NCBI RefSeq assembly: GCF_051622035.1
Contig: NC_135358.1
Location: forward strand, 16,712,501 to 16,776,500
Direction of reading: 5' to 3'
From: Arctopsyche grandis
Lineage: Eukaryota; Arthropoda; Insecta; Trichoptera; Hydropsychidae
Length of the DNA: 64,000 bases
Both the position numbers and the translations under genes were made by a program. Within the stretch, counting starts at the first letter, position 1; every line of letters begins with the position of its first letter. Positions 11,801-23,480 of the stretch are shown here, piece by piece. Under the pieces are notes generated by a model. That model was not told the origin of the DNA, made no database searches, and worked only from the letters and a program-made list of their open reading frames with translations.

Positions 11801-14800
11801 ATGCTTCGATTTAAATGCTTGCCTATAAATACATATATACATTGAATTAAATACTTACGACAATTGCTCGATGGGATGCATAGGTTGTTGACATCTCGTA
11901 CCAAACCATTTCTGCAATGGCATCCTCTCATGGCACAACGTCTGATTGTACAATTTGCAAGTGCTGGTCCTCCACATGTATCATCACAAGTAACGGGACA
12001 TGGACGTGCTTCCTCAGTAGTTGGATTATTACAACCTATGAAACAAGAACATTATGCGTAATAATTTAAATACGCTGGATCATTTCTTTTAATTACATAT
12101 GTATGCATATGTACATAGGTAATATGTGTGCCAATGTTGACTCACATTGATCAGGAGACACACAGTTGCTACCAATTCTTACAAATCCTGGTAAACATTC
12201 ACATCTTCGTTGACATACTGGTCGAGGTGGTGGCTGAGCGCAATCTCTTATAAGGCCATCTATTACTCTTGCACAGTCTAAGTCAAAGGAGCAGTATGCG
12301 GGACAAGGATTATATACTTCATTAGTACCACATTTCAGCGCTGGAAGTAGAATTTAATTATGAATTATGAATTCAGCAGGATGGTTAAAATTTTGACGTT
12401 TCATAAGACTCACGGCATTCATTTACTGGTATGCATCTACCCTGATGTCTCACAAAACCACTCCTGCAGAAACATCCCTCTACGCATTGGTTTGAGCATA
12501 TTGGATTGAGATCATCACACGATGGTTGACAACTCCTACCACATATTTTGTAAACTTCGTTTGCTCCAGTGCATGTTGCTGAATACATAATTTTTACCTT
12601 AGTATGTAGGTGATTTTTGTGTTACGTGACATAAAGGTATAAACTTACGACAGTTCTGACGAAGTATGCATATTCCAGCTGCATTCCTCACGTAGCCATT
12701 TCTGCAGCCGCACCTGTAGTTGGTACAGTTACAGTTTGTACTTAATACACCTTCGCAATCTTGATCGCAGGGTGCTGAACAGTTCACTGCTTGTTCCGTC
12801 GTTGGGCTTCTGCAACCTGAATAAATAGATAGCGTGAAAGTTTTAGTGATTATATAATTAATTCACTTGGATGAATTTAAAACTATTGTACATACATTGA
12901 TCGATTGGGACACATACACCATTTGATCTGATGTAACCAGTTCTGCACTCGCACCTAGGTCTACAAGGAAGTACTACAGACGTTGGAACGCAATTTCTGT
13001 TAACAGGATTGAGTAGAGATTGACAGTCTTCTTCAAATGAGCATTGAGCTGGGCACATATTGACAACTTCGTTGGCACTACATACAGGCGCTTGAAAATT
13101 TTATGAAATATTAAAGTTCTATTTGTTCAGATTATGATATTGGAATTTGGAAGGTATGACTTACGACATTGTGAAACTAGAATACAGTTTCCATTGAATC
13201 TTACATAGCCTGGTCTACAGAAACAACCTTCTGTACAAGGTCCAATACAAGTTCCATTTGGATTGGTGCATGTGGCAGAGCAAGAGCAGAATCTGTATAC
13301 TTCATTTGTTCCATTGCATCTCGCTGAAACGATTAATATATGTTGGATCTATGCAGGGCTTTTCTTCCCATGCAACGCGGTGGATCGGCGTTCCGGCACC
13401 TTTTTTCTCAGCATTTTTTATATTTCAAACGAATATTCTATATAATATAGTTTGAATATAATCTTTTCTAATTAAAAACTTGACAAGAAGTGAGTTCCGG
13501 CAAATTTTTTATCAAAAAAAGCCCTGAATTTATGTATGTAGTATGTATAAGACATTGATTTTTATTTGAATTACTTACGGCATTCATTCCGTGGAATGCA
13601 TCGTTGATTACTATTTCTAACAAGACCGTTTCTGCATCGACATCCTTTCCTGCAATTGTCACTTGACACACAACCAGAAGCCGGTACACCCTCGCAAGTT
13701 TCATCACAAGGTACTGGACAGTCGACGGCTTCTTCTACTGCAGGCTCTCTACAACCTTTATTTAAAATCATATTGAATTAATTGTAAGTAATTTACAATG
13801 ACTTTATATATTACAATTTTAAATCTTACATTGATCTGGAGATACACAATTATTTCCTATCCTGACGAATCCTTGAACACATTCACACCTTCGTGGACAG
13901 ACGAAGTTCGTTGGCATTGGAACACAATCTATGATGAGTCTTCTGAACAAACTAGCGCAAGTATCGTCGAAAGAACAATAAGGTGCACAGGGATTGAATA
14001 CCTCATTTGCATTGCATTTTAGTGCTGGAAAGGGTAAAATGAAGTTATTAGACTTCAATAAGAAATGTTCAGTGAAGTTTTAATCAGACGTTTCTTACGG
14101 CAATCTTTAATCGGAACACATTTTCTTTGAAGTCGCACATATCCTGGCTTACAGAAGCAGCCTTCTACGCATGGTCGGTTTGGACATACCGGATTTAGTT
14201 TATCGCAATTAGCTTCGCAAGCTGTGCCACAGAATCGGTACACTTCGTTAGCATCGGTGCATTTGGCTGAAAAAATGATATTTGATTGGTGTGATATCGT
14301 CTGTTTTTGAAATCGATCAATTTTGAACTAAATCTTTATCTCACGACATTGTTCTACTTGGATACATTGTCCAAGTATATTCCTCACGTGTCCACTTCTA
14401 CATCGGCAACGCTTCTTTATACACGTAATACTACAATTTCCTGCTGGTTTTCCTTCACAAGTTTCATCACAATCAGTTGGACAATCGACAGCTTCCTCCG
14501 TATTAGGATTAGTGCAACCTTCAAGAGGGACGTTTACATAAACATGAAATTGTTATGTAAATTAATTAATATTTAGGGAAATTTTCATGTTATTTACACT
14601 GATTGGGTGATACACAGTTGCTGCCAATTCTGACGAGACCAGGAAGACATTCACATCTTGGAGTACAATTTGTCGATGGTTGAGTACAAGTTATAGGTAC
14701 GTTTCCTACGACTGTTCTGCAGGTTCCTTCTGGTTGACATGGATTCGGACAGACATTTACGATTTCGGTTGCTGCACATTTTAGTGCTGAAATAATGTTC

Positions 14801-16441
14801 CGAATATGATAGCTGTTACGAATTACGTGCGATAGGCTGAGATTTTTAAGAGAGACTTACGACATGAACTTCTTGTGATGCAAGTACCATTAGAGCTTCT
14901 CACATATCCGGAACGGCAAACGCATCCTCTGGTTTTGCACATTTGAAGGCACGGAGTAGTATCATGAGTTTCCAAGTTGTCGCACGACAAAGGACAAGGA
15001 TCTGGACAGTTCGTCACAACTTCGTTGACGTCATTACAACCTAGAAGTAATTTGAATATTAACTGCCGAGATTTTAAGGATTTAAATATGTAAATAAATG
15101 TAGAACTCACAGTCTTCAGATCTTACGCATACACCTCTACTATTTCGAAGGAAATTCGGGGCACAATCGCATCTTGGAACACATAGAGAGTTAACAGATT
15201 GATTCGCAGGACAAATGTCGGGAGAGTTGTTCAAGTACTGAGCGCAAGTAGTAATTGTTCCTGGAACGCATGATCTAGGACACAGATTTGGAATTTCGTT
15301 CGTTGTGCAGACAATCGGTGGTGCTGAAATTTATAATGAGGTAGATGCATCAATGCAATTCTAAATCGATAGTTTGATTTTATATGTATACGGCTTTTTG
15401 TTCAATACAGGATTAATAACAAATACAAATGTCCATTGAAGTATGAATGCTTGACTAATCAGAAAGTATGGAACTTCTAAACTATATGTTAAGAGTTTTA
15501 GTCATTTATGTTTGAGCAATGAAGGTTATATCTTTATGGCTTAAGCAAAATTCAATGAATGAAATCTGAATGAAATGAAAGGGAGTTGATAATGATAATG
15601 TGACAAAATTACTAACGGCAATCGGATGTTTTAACACAAACGTTGTTAGCATTGCGCACATATCCAGGGATACATTTGCATCCTTCTGGGAAAGGTGGAG
15701 AAGGTATGCACGCTGGAGGCAGAACTAATTTGTAAAAGGTTCTGCAAGTCTGGAGACATAAATTCTCTCCAGGTGTGAAAGTTTCATTGGATCCAGTACA
15801 TTTTGGTATTGCTAATAATATATATGAAATAAATCATTTAATAAGAAGGAATTGATCATCCATATATCACTTTATCACTTATTGAAATATTTGAAACTTA
15901 CGGCACTGAGCTTTCTTCACGCATATGTTATTGCTATTTCGTACATAACCTGCAGCACAATTGCAACCTGAAGGACATGGGCTTGGTGGGATGCAAGCGG
16001 GCTTTGGAGTTGCAGAATAGATTGTCAAGCATGTTTCAGGACACACATCTTTGCACGTCACGAATATTTCGTATGGACCGGGACATTTCGGTGCTAGAAA
16101 ATGTAGTCATATATGTATGTATTATATATGAAGATATATGTAAATTTTGTGTGTATGTAATGACTAGAGGTCGGAATCTGAAGGGGCCGGAAACGTGCCG
16201 CCTATTGTTCAATTGTTGTAAATGCTTTGTAAAAAAGGTTCGGCAAACCTTTAACAATGCATTTACAATATTTGAACAATAAACAGCCCCTTCAGATTCC
16301 GGGCTCTAGTAATGACCACTATACACATAATTATTTAGGACATGTGTTTTTATGATCATAGATGCGATACTAACGTAAATTAGCTGTTGAATGAGATAAT
16401 AAATCAAGCACAATTAATAATAGAGGGAATAATTTTATCAT
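8879..16441 (-). CDS. TIL gene 1: secreted protein with 24 trypsin-inhibitor-like domains
   Basis: 25 exons in transcript order: 16375-16441 (signal peptide, MIKLFPLLLIVLDLLSHSTA), then one TIL domain each: 15902-16093, 15617-15811, 15111-15323, 14861-15040, 14598-14786, 14345-14518, 14099-14266, 13830-14024, 13579-13755, 13165-13323, 12896-13090, 12649-12816, 12414-12578, 12146-12340, 11859-12035, 11607-11774, 11335-11529, 11085-11258, 10832-10999, 10423-10587, 10181-10348, 9380-9544, 9114-9281, 8879-9042. All junctions are phase 1; the total is 4344 nt, about 1447 residues, without a break. Most domains carry the ten-Cys TIL pattern ending GC.C..GYVR...C....C. The family (Ascaris-type inhibitors, also TIL modules of large secreted proteins) inhibits serine proteases through a loop between Cys5 and Cys6. 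Three domain types alternate (see the repeat entry). Two exceptions have eight Cys: 15617-15811 and 8879-9042. Secretion is likely; the target is unknown. In-frame exon skipping is possible everywhere. Confidence 0.88.
9612..10011. mobile_element. 400-bp foldback element with 9-bp target duplication (Mutator-like), copy 1
   Basis: Almost the whole element is one palindrome: arms of about 190 bp running from ggtctccgtcacgggcccga inward to a short centre near 9810-9830. The perfect 9-bp repeat GTTGAAACT flanks it (9603-9611 and 10012-10020). A 9-bp duplication with long inverted arms fits Mutator-type transposition. It lies in an intron of TIL gene 1 and has no coding capacity. The apparent frames over it are palindrome by-products. 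Confidence 0.75.
10638..10803. mobile_element. Foldback element, copy 2 (internally deleted)
   Basis: 166-bp palindrome sharing the cctcacggg.. end, the aaatatcggaaggcaaag block and the tcgaaagatcttaagtcg block with copy 1, but lacking the centre. The outer left bases are missing, so no target duplication is visible. It sits in the intron between exons 10832-10999 and 10423-10587. Confidence 0.65.
10832..14786 (-). repeat. Five tandem B-A-C three-domain units inside TIL gene 1
   Basis: In transcript order the exons fall into triads: 14786-14099, 14024-13165, 13090-12414, 12340-11607 and 11529-10832. Each triad has a B domain (189-195 nt, long Cys5-Cys6 spacing, C.PRCEC...GFVRIG.NCV...QC), an A domain (168-177 nt, starts GCN.PTTE, ..CR.RNG.VR) and a C domain (159-168 nt, NEVY..CG..C.P.C, GCFC..GYVR). 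Triad period is about 750-930 bp. Five further domains (four C-type, then an eight-Cys terminal domain) follow toward the C-terminus. Confidence 0.8.
16164..16309. mobile_element. 146-bp palindromic MITE, copy 1
   Basis: Ends CTAGAG..CGGA and TCCG..CTCTAG; inner arms ttgttcaattgttgtaaatg and its complement; flanked by TAATGA on both sides (16158-16163, 16310-16315). It lies in the first intron of TIL gene 1. The duplication is six bases, or seven if the outer C is counted; the superfamily is not resolved. Confidence 0.65.
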
Positions 16442-16495
16442 TTTCGAAAAAATTATAAAATTATTGAAAGTGGTCGTATCCTATGTATATGTAGC

Positions 16496-16532
16496 AACTG
16501 ATTTCAACAATTTAAAAACCTTGCCTTATATA
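16496..16532 (-). promoter_or_regulatory. Core promoter of TIL gene 1 (TATA box and initiator)
   Basis: On the minus strand TATATAAG (16532-16525) is followed 33 bases later by TCAGTT (16501-16496), the arthropod initiator consensus, with the A at 16499 as likely +1. The start codon is 58 bases further on. Spacing and motifs are as expected for a regulated insect TATA promoter. Confidence 0.6.
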
Positions 16533-18120
16533 CATACATTTGTAGGTTTTCATTATTCGCATATCGCGATTCGTGAAAATGCAGTCGGGACAAATTTATC
16601 GAAAAATTGGTCATAAAATTTTAACAAAACTGGCTGTGATAAAAATGTCACGATTATATTTATATATTCATTATACGAGCCGCTATATTTGAAAGTGGCA
16701 GAAGTCCAATTTTCAGTTCCAAAAACACTACATATAACTTAATTCACAAATTATTATCACTTTAATTCGATATGTCCAGAATTTCGGAAAAGCAGAATAA
16801 ACGTATTACATATAAAATAAAAAACATTATTTATAAATATTGTTAAACGCAAATATTTTGCGGAATATTTCTCGGAATGAAGAAAAATGGACTTATACCA
16901 CTATCAAATATAGCGGCTCACACATACATACACAACACATGTATGTATGTTGGCTCTGAGAGCCGTAGATGTGATAATTTACGCTTGGGGGCTAACATAC
17001 TACCAGCGCCCCCTACCCATCTAGTTTTTATTCACAATTTTTTTTAATTATGTAAAATATCAAAATTAACTTTTTTATTTGATACGAACTAATAAACAAA
17101 AATTCAAAAGAATGAATTAAATTAAAACAAAAATACTGTCATTTTCATTTGTGCGAATAGCACCTCCTTGAAGTGCTTGTCCGCATTTAAAGTATATATT
17201 AATTGTAAAATTTCAGATAATATGTAATCAACATTTTAGAAATCATATAAAAATAAAGTCAAAACTCCCGATATTACCAAACATCCAATCAATCTTGCAC
17301 CCGGGGTCGTCTGCCCCCCCCCCTACCCTTCCCACGCTACGACCTTATTTGTATTTTAACCGAAATGGTCAATTAATATCGCTTTGTAATTTTTATATAT
17401 TGTCTTCGGTGCAATGTGATAAATAGACTGCGGATAGACACCGTGCTTTTTCCAGGAATCGGGGCGGTTTAGCTCTATTTACAAATCTAGAGAAATCTTT
17501 ACAAAAAAAAAAACGTTCGGCGAACCTTTAACAATGCATTTACAACAATTGAACAATACGCGGCACCCTCTGGGTCCGGGCTTTAGTGATAAATTTGTGT
17601 TATAGTTTTTCAGTTTACTATTAAAATATGTACATATATATGTAGTTGTAATGGTTAAATTTTTTGATATTTATTTCAAATAGAAATCAAAATTGTTGTT
17701 ACATACTTTAATTTTCGTAGGTTAAAACAGGTAGACGATAAATTAAACCAACGGTCTTATCAACATTTTAAAAAAATCTCCATCAGTGACTCATTACTTC
17801 TCCATTACGTCTCCAATACTTTTTTTTGTGAATAAAAATGTGATAAAAGTGAATAAAATCTATTTATTTTCAACGTTTATTTAAAATTATTTCAAATCAA
17901 AATTTTAACACTCGGGCTTCATTATTAAACTATGTAACTATATTGCAAAATGTAGTGGTAAGTGGGAGGAATTAGAATGTGATGCTTTAAAATTTCCGAA
18001 AAAAAATTCTGAAAAAGGAATTATCTGAAACTGGTCCAAATGTCAGCTACGTATTCAGTGTTGGAACTATAAAAATTTGGTCCGCGTGCAAAAGTTTCCG
18101 AAGGGCCCCATGTATATATA
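16533..18120. other. AT-rich intergenic region upstream of TIL gene 1
   Basis: No coding frame. It contains a truncated MITE (17490-17586), a C-rich run near 17315 and general AT-rich sequence. Nothing else recognised. Confidence 0.5.
17490..17586. mobile_element. 146-bp MITE family, truncated copy
   Basis: The right half matches copies at 16164 and 24945 (ttcgg.gaacctttaacaat, gcatttacaacaattgaaca, end cgggctttag). The left arm is missing and replaced by an A-run. Confidence 0.5.
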
Positions 18121-18127
18121 TATATGT

Positions 18128-18190
18128 ATATAATAATAATAAGTTTTTATTCCAGACGATGAGGAGAATAGTGCAATCCCCAACGCCCAT
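18128..18190 (-). mobile_element. 3'-end fragment of an L2-like LINE
   Basis: tttttattccagacgatgag and gtgcaatccccaacgcccat match the 3' tail of the longer element at 56385-57045 in the same orientation. Only the tail is present. Confidence 0.5.
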
Positions 18191-18220
18191 AATACGTATA
18201 CATATATGTATTTACATATG

Positions 18221-18222
18221 TA

Positions 18223-18280
<58 letters not shown>
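18221..18280. repeat. (TA)n microsatellite
   Basis: About 25 TA units followed by a T-run. Confidence 0.9.
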
Positions 18281-18287
<7 letters not shown>

Positions 18288-18415
18288 TTTTATGGAATAA
18301 ATTAATTTACAAATTTTAAATGTCCTTCTTCGTCTTCAAATTTGCGAATTCTGCAATCGCATCTTTTCATGAAATTTTCTAAGCTTCCTTCATATTCAAT
18401 AGTATTGTAATTACC

Positions 18416-19650
18416 GGAATGGTATGTCTCGACATAGAAAAGGCCTTCGACACGGTTTGGCACGATGGACTCATTCATAAGCTCCTTATTAACAAAATAC
18501 CAAACTACCTAATTCTCATCATCAAATCGTACTTAACTCGTAGAAAGCTAGTGGTTAGCGTAAATAATGAATTATCGTCTCCAAAAATAATCGCAGCTGG
18601 CGTTCCGCAGGGGAGCTTGCTTGGCCCACTCTTGTTCTCCATATATATAAATGACATACCTATTCCAAAAAACTGTTACATAGCCCTATATGCAGATGAT
18701 ACAGCTTGCTTCACAAGTAGCAAAAAACCAGACACTATTCTTAAAAATCTTGAATTTGCAATTAAAACAATGACTGAACACTTCACTAAGTGGAAAATTC
18801 AAATTAATCAAACCAAAACAGACGCCATATTCTTTAGTGTTAGAAAACATAAGCCAAGTTCAGATCTGAAAATCCCCTCTGGAGAAAGTCTGAAATGGCA
18901 GTCAGTAATAAAATATTTAGGAGTAACGTTTGATAAAAGAATGAGATGGGCACCTCACATTGAGGCAGCGAAATGCAAGGCGATGCGGGGTATATCCTCA
19001 ATATATCCAATATTTAATCGCCATAGTTCTTTATCAACTCAAAATAAAATAAAATTATATCGCGCGCTCATATTACCATTATTAACCTATGCTTCACCTG
19101 TATGGAATAACGCCTCGAATACTAATCTTTCCAAGCTCCAAGTTATAAAAAATAAATCCCTAAAAATAATTTATAATACACCCATATATACTAAATTGAA
19201 AAAACTGCATGCCATATATAATATTCCGTTTGTTACAGACATTACTAACAAACTAACCAGTAGATTCTATGAAATAATCACTAATAACCATACTAACACA
19301 CTTGTGAAGAGTCTCGGTGATTACAACAAAATGTCTATACCCATCAGGTATAAACACAGATTACCCAAACACAATCTGCTTTAGGTCATCGACTTTAGAC
19401 AGTCTTTAATTAATATTATGTATTAGATGTATTATGAACATTTATAAGGATTGTAAATAGGTTTTGAGCTCTTTTTCCTATTATGCTTTAGATTAACATT
19501 AGAATAATATAATACAGTGATTACTAACCAAATTAAATTAAAATTGTAAAATAGAAAATGATCAGTAGATCAGTAGCTATTAAAATAGATATAAGATGTA
19601 TTGTGAACATAATTTCATAATAATAAAAAGCATTTAAAAATCAAAATAGT
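18416..19650 (+). mobile_element. 5'-truncated Jockey-clade LINE
   Basis: One open frame (18419-19384, 321 codons) covers the C-terminal part of a non-LTR reverse transcriptase: LDIEKAFDTVWHDGLIHKL, AGVPQGSLLGPLLFSIYIND, the catalytic YADDTA, then SVIKYLGVTFDKRMRWAPHI and LILPLLTYASPVWNNAS. Order and wording match Jockey/BS-type elements. The endonuclease and N-terminal palm are absent. The frame starts just after a junction at about 18416. An AT-rich 3' UTR ends near aataataaaaagc. The intact but partial frame suggests moderate age. Confidence 0.8.
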
Positions 19651-19842
19651 ATTGTAAGTTCATTTAACCTGGATTGGTCTTTGTGTTTCAAATTTTAGGA
19701 TATAAGCAAAATATTGATAGTTACTATATAATAAGGGCTTAAGAACAGTGAAGTTTTATGAGAGTTTTTTATACATAATTTTGACTGTTCTCAGTTAGTT
19801 AAAATTGATTTTATTAAGTTTATTAATAGCTCTATTTTTACT

Positions 19843-21330
19843 TTATCTATGTACGTAGTAACAATAGATGAAGTTTTGTGATCATGCGAAAATTCGAACT
19901 CGAGATTTTGACGGATTCGAAATCGATCACTGATAACGTTTTCATGATCTAGAAAAAATGTGTGTGTGTCTGTGTGTGTGTATGTGTGTGTGTGTCTGTG
20001 TGTGTATATTTTGGGGATATTTTTAACACCGTTAGTCCTATCAAACTGAAACTTAGTATCGCTTACTGAAATTCTTATCGACACGACGTTAATTTTTTTC
20101 AAATTTTTAAGTTGACCGGAAATGGTACCTCCCCTTATAGGTGTCCTCTTTTTTTTAATTTTTTGAATTCCTTTATCTCCCAAACCACTAACTGAATCGG
20201 ACTGAATTTTTTTTAAATATGATAGAAATAATAATTTTTATAATCTTATATTTTTTCAATATTTTTATCTGAACTGGAAGTAGTACTTTTACTCTAGAGA
20301 ATCGAGGTTTTTTATGTTTTTCTCAGAAACATTTTGGTTTATTTAACTGAAATTTCATATCTAAAAGTTTAAGCTGAATACCAAGTTATTTATAAAATTT
20401 AGTAAGCATCCGTCAACCGGAAGTGGCAGTTTACTCTTGTTCGATTTTTCTTCCACTATTTTTTTCGACCCCTTAAATATGTATGCTCTTCACGATAAAA
20501 TTCAAGTATAATTCTTGTATCAATGTGATGAAAATTAAAAAAATTCGGGTGTGACCAACCCATGACTTTATCTATGTATTTGAGGAATATAAGAAGGTTA
20601 CAAAAAAAAAATTCGATATTGAACTGATGACTATGATAGCGATATAAATTGAGCGCAAATGTATGGAAACTTGCACAAAACAAAAGTTCTACTTCCGGTT
20701 GTCTGATCTTGTTCAAATTTTTTTTATTACTAAAAATCACTATCAGTATCATACTCATTAAATATCAAGAAAATAAAAATAATTTTAAAGGTCAAAATAA
20801 AGTAATAAAATATTGTTTTAAAAAAAAATACTACTTCCGGTTTACGAATTCTGACCAAAACCCTACCAGCTCTAAGTTAGTACATAAAGGAGAGAAATAT
20901 AAATTTTCAGCTTAATACGTTCAGGGGTGCGGACAGAGTAGTGGGCACAACATTTTTGACCTTTCTACGAGGAAAAAAATCCCACTTCCGGTTCATTAAA
21001 TTAAGTAATTTTTTTATTATTTTTACTTAAAATCACTATTTTTATTATACACAATAAATATCAAGAAGCTTAAAACAATTTAAAAGGTTAAAATTAAATA
21101 ATGAAAAAATAATGAAATATTGTTTTAAAAAAAAATACTACTTCCGGTTTACGAATTCTGACCAAAACCCTACCAGCTCTAAGTTAGTACATAAAGGATA
21201 GAAATATAAATGTTCAGCTTAATACGTTTAGGGGTGCGGACAGAGTAGTGGGCACAACATTTTTGACCTTTCTACGAGGAAAAAATCCCACTTCCGGTTC
21301 ATTAAATTAAGTAATTTTTTTTTTATTTTT
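19843..21330. mobile_element. CCGGAAGT-box element, copy a (rearranged)
   Basis: Begins actttatctatgtacgtag, with a (TG)n run at 19961-20008 and then spaced copies of CCGGAAGT/ACTTCCGG. From about 20545 the sequence continues as the other end of the element in inverse orientation (cgggtgtgaccaacccatga), with two tandem ~300-bp units at 20795-21015 and 21095-21310. No protein frame. Family unknown to me; see copies b, c and d. Confidence 0.6.
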
Positions 21331-21339
21331 ACTTAAAAT

Positions 21340-22440
21340 TTTTTCTTTAAAATACATGCATGTATTCACACACGGACTGGAATATGTTCAGAAAAATAAA
21401 TTCGACGGATCAATAAATCTAATAGTGAAACTTAAAACCAAAGAAGATCTCAAACTATACTATACAAGACGAATATGGCATAGAACCAGAAATATTGTAG
21501 ACAAATGAGAATTTAATCGCCTAAGTAACAATGTTAACCGATTTATTAAAGAGCACAAACAAAATTGTTTTGAAAAATATTTGAGAGGTCTGGGCTCTGC
21601 AGCCAATAAAAATTACTCACTATGGAAAGCAAATAGGAAATTCAAACAACCAATTCTACAAATACCACATCTGAAAAATACACAAGGACAGTGGATAAGA
21701 CGCAACAAAGAAAAGGCTAAGCTATGTGCACTACACATAGATGCATTATTCCAACCATATACATATAATACATACATACATACAATCTGATGCTGATAAT
21801 ACGCCAATGAATACCACCTTAACTAATTAAAACTGTCACCCCCGACATCATACAGACCGATATCTTTATTGCCTGTGATCTCTAAGCTGTTTGAAAAATT
21901 ATCATTGAAAAGACTCAAACCTTTAATTGATATTCACGACACCTAATATGGCTTTAGGTTTAAACACTCTTACATCGATAAAGTGCACCATGTTATTACA
22001 AAAATCGAATGATCATTAAAGGAAAAAATAAGTATTGTCTGGCTGTATTTCTTAATGTCTCGCAGACCTTCGACAGGGTATAGCACGAATGACTTATTTA
22101 CAAAATCAGCAAGTTACTTGGAAATTATTGCAATCACTTGAGTCATACTTGTCTGGACGCAAATTCAGAGTCGCCCATGAGGAGGCATATACTGACTTTT
22201 TCACAGTCATTTCAGGGGTACCACAGGGAAGCGTGACAAGACCTATCCTGTACCTGAAACACACTTCTGAAATCCCAAAAAGCAAAGAGGCATTCATTGT
22301 AAATGACACAGTCATTATGTCATCGAGTCATAAGCGGAGGCGGTTGAATGCTTGCAGCGTGCACTTGACAAAATCAACCAATGGACCAAAATTTGTCAAG
22401 TTGAATGGAAAATATACTTTACATACACCTTATTGAGTTA
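21340..22440 (+). mobile_element. Decayed Jockey-like LINE
   Basis: Translations in several frames give LINE fragments in order: a pre-palm W....R.FKQP.LQ.P..K stretch, SYRPISLLPVISKLFEKL-like text near 21840-21900, then SLESYLSGRKFRVAHEEAY and ISGVPQGSV (22130-22240). Multiple stops and frame changes show an old copy. Confidence 0.6.
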
Positions 22441-22593
22441 AAAAATATGAAAAAAATAAGCTTATTTTTGAAAAAAACATTATTAAAGAGAGAAATTGAA
22501 AAAACAAAAATACAAAAAAGGGTATTTTTATAATATTTCATTTTTCTATTATTTTCATATACAACATGTATTTTTTTTTTCGTATTATTGTAA

Positions 22594-22886
22594 TCTAATA
22601 TATAATTTCTAAAAAGACTTTGTATGTACATATGTAATGTTGGTTGGGAATTGTTGGGAAAGTTTCTATGACGACATGAGGACGGGGGACGGGGGCGCCA
22701 GGGGGCTGGGAATGGGGGGTGGGGGGGCTTCGTAACGAGTCAAAATTTTATGACGACGAGTCGTTTTTTTTTTTCGATTCAAATAAATTTAATAAAAAAA
22801 CAAATGAATATTTACTATTAGATTCACCATGTTTAAGCAGTTTGTATGTATTATAAATACTGAGCGAAGCCGGGTAAAACAACTAG
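22594..22886 (+). mobile_element. Helitron-like non-autonomous element, short copy
   Basis: Starts TCTAATATATAATTTC after an A and ends gcgaagccgggtaaaacaac-TAG followed by T, so it lies between A and T with 5' TC and 3' CTAG ends, the Helitron signature. The 5' 40 bases and the last 80 bases match the large copy at 53634-55935. No coding capacity. Confidence 0.6.
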
Positions 22887-23049
22887 TATATTATAATATT
22901 GAGTGGTTATAAATATATAATAATAACAATCAACTTTAGTTTTGAAAATTTTTCAAATTGCCGCAGGCAAAATTTTTTTACCACAATCTTCACATCGTCA
23001 ACAAAAGTCGTCAATCAAACTGTATCACTTAACTTAATTTCTACCGACT

Positions 23050-23480
23050 GTCTTTTTACTTTATCTATGCACGTAGTAACAAGAGATTATGTTTTGTGAT
23101 CATTTTGTGAACCTTTTATAATGTTTATTGAACTGAAATTTCATATCTAGAAGTTTAAGCTTAATACCAAGTTATGAATAAAATTTGGCAAGCATCCGTC
23201 AACCGGAAGCGGCAGTTTAATCTTGTTCGATTTCTTCCACTATTAGTTTTGACCCCTTAAATATGTATGCTCTTCACGATAAAATTCAAGTATAATCCTT
23301 GTATCATTGTGATGAAAAAAAAAAAAATTTAAGTGGGATTTTTTTCTCTTATAAAATTCTAAAATGTTGTGACCACACGGTTTTTCCATACCCCTTAACG
23401 TATCAAGTTGAAAAATTATATTTGTATTCTTTATGTATACATTTGGTAGCTCATCGGTCCAAAATTTCTCACGTGATTGG
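23050..23480 (+). mobile_element. CCGGAAGT-box element, copy b (partial)
   Basis: actttatctatgcacgtag start, gcatccgtcaaccggaagcg block and the gaccccttaaatatgtatg block match copies a and c. Sequence after 23340 becomes diverged. Confidence 0.5.

Noticed and set aside
11277-14576. Plus-strand frames across the TIL gene 1 exons
   Set aside because: They are antisense shadows of the TIL exons, which carry conserved Cys patterns and splice sites on the minus strand.
19791-20183. 130-residue frame with a THTHTYTHTDTHT run
   Set aside because: It crosses a (TG)n microsatellite in a non-coding repeat and has no relatives among its own copies.
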